A stretch of 64,000 bases of DNA from Mesorhizobium kowhaii (GTDB lineage Bacteria; Pseudomonadota; Alphaproteobacteria; Rhizobiales; Rhizobiaceae): assembly GCF_003253745.1 (NCBI RefSeq), contig NZ_MZXV01000027.1, positions 124,001 through 188,000 of the forward strand, written 5' to 3'. This document shows positions 63,258 to 64,000 of this stretch, piece by piece; the first letter of the stretch is position 1; each line of letters begins with the position of its first letter. The notes below the pieces were generated by a model. It was not told the DNA's origin, ran no database searches, and was given only the letters and a program-made list of their open reading frames with translations. The translations under genes and the position numbers were made by a program.

Positions 63258-64000
63258 TCAATAACCGGCTTTGATCTTCTCGAATTCGGCGATCATCTTG
63301 AGCTTGAGGGCTGACGGCACCGGCGACTGGAACAGCGTCTTGTCGAGGAATTGCTGCACGTCGTCATAGCCCTTTCCCTTCAGCACCGCCGGATCGACGC
63401 CAGCCATGCCCTTGGCGTTGGCCTGGCCATAGCCCCAGTCCTTGACCAGCACCTTGGCGGTCTCCGGATCGTTGACCGCGTTCAGATAGTCATAGGCCTT
63501 GTCGATATTGCCGGGCGCGTCCTTGAACAGCACATAGCCGCAGACCCAGGTCGAGATCCCTTCGTCGGTGTCTTTCTTGGGCTTGATCGGCACGCCGGCC
63601 GCCACCGACTGCACGGTCGCGTCATTCCATGCCCAGGCGAGGTCGACCTCGCCGCCGCTGAGCAGTTGCACGACGTCGGTGGTGTCGGTCCAGTAGGAGC
63701 GCACATTCTTGTGCACCTGGCGCAGGAAATCCGACGCCTGCTTGAACTGGTCGTCGGTCATCTTGGTCCAGTCCTTCAGGCCGATGGCCAGACTGGCAAG
63801 CGCGTAGGCGTCATCGACATTGTCGCCGATCGACACCCGTCCCTTGAACTTGGGATCGACAAAGGCTTTCAGCGACTGCACGTCCTTGGCGTCGATCTTG
63901 TCGGAATTGTAGGTGAGCTGCGTGTTGCCCCAGTCCCACGGCATGAACCAGGCCTTGCCGTCCGACGTGGTGGCAAGATCCTTCATCGCCATGATGCCGG
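63258..64000 (-). CDS. PotD/PotF-like substrate-binding protein (5' end outside window)
   Basis: At least 247 C-terminal residues are visible. PGIMAMKDLATTSDGKAWFM opens the visible part, and the protein ends FEKIKAGY, as does the neighbouring paralog. The two are clearly related throughout (KGRVSIGDNVDDAYALASLA, DEGISTWVCGYVLFKDAP). It is uninterrupted in the window. As the periplasmic receptor for the PotABC-like system, it may bind a polyamine or a related cationic amine. Confidence 0.9.
   Translation of the reverse strand, partial: GIMAMKDLATTSDGKAWFMPWDWGNTQLTYNSDKIDAKDVQSLKAFVDPKFKGRVSIGDNVDDAYALASLAIGLKDWTKMTDDQFKQASDFLRQVHKNVRSYWTDTTDVVQLLSGGEVDLAWAWNDATVQSVAAGVPIKPKKDTDEGISTWVCGYVLFKDAPGNIDKAYDYLNAVNDPETAKVLVKDWGYGQANAKGMAGVDPAVLKGKGYDDVQQFLDKTLFQSPVPSALKLKMIAEFEKIKAGY

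Overview
The window is GC-rich, densely coded chromosomal DNA of a Rhizobiales alphaproteobacterium, most likely Mesorhizobium or a close relative. The evidence is recognition-based: a DUF930 protein, a DRL-type (DXR-like) reductase, many sugar, amine and iron-type ABC systems, BdhA and acetoacetate decarboxylase, and several copies of intergenic palindromes that I associate with Mesorhizobium. No tRNA, rRNA, CRISPR array, IS element or phage module was seen.

Layout. 0-8 kb: an outer-membrane-type protein (cut by the window edge), a TPR/adenylate-cyclase-like membrane protein, a large MscS channel, cytochrome b561, a YqaA-like protein and a Tat-exported multicopper oxidase. 8-16.7 kb: a self-contained glucitol-type PTS (GutM, IIC, IIBC, IIA and an HPr-EI fusion on the minus strand), with a SorC-type regulator, a HAD phosphatase and two uncharacterised proteins beside it; no sorbitol-6-phosphate dehydrogenase is present. 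16.7-21.8 kb: a DUF930/TonB-like protein and an FbpABC-like ABC operon whose binding-protein gene carries an in-frame TGA. 22-27 kb: an operon of DRL-like oxidoreductase, E1-alpha, E1-beta and E2 of a 2-oxoacid/acetoin dehydrogenase type; the E2 linker contains an in-frame palindromic repeat. 27-35.5 kb: two patatin-like proteins, a metallophosphoesterase lacking a metal-site Asp, BdhA, Adc, and a PiT phosphate transporter with a 3' frameshift.

35.6-43.3 kb: a ROK regulator, a perfect palindromic operator and a sugar ABC operon with SIS and PfkB enzymes, a set that resembles Amadori-compound (frl-like) utilisation. 43.3-48.5 kb: a TetR repressor divergent from an RND efflux pair, with an operator inside the promoter. 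48.5-54.2 kb: an L,D-transpeptidase, two small proteins, two divergent OmpR-type regulators (one with a degenerate receiver) and a soluble hybrid histidine kinase. 54.7-64 kb: an amine catabolic locus (Rieske oxygenase, class III aminotransferase, PotABC-like transporter, flavin amine oxidase, two PotD-like binding proteins). Two of its control regions share a TTGAATG-N4-TTCAA box. The first binding-protein gene is broken by a 234-bp tandem duplication plus a 1-nt deletion, while its paralog at the window edge looks intact.

A recurring theme is single-base or small lesions in otherwise well-preserved genes (a nonsense codon, two 1-nt deletions, one Asp-to-Tyr change). These are either true pseudogenisation or sequence errors, and they should be checked before biology is inferred from them.
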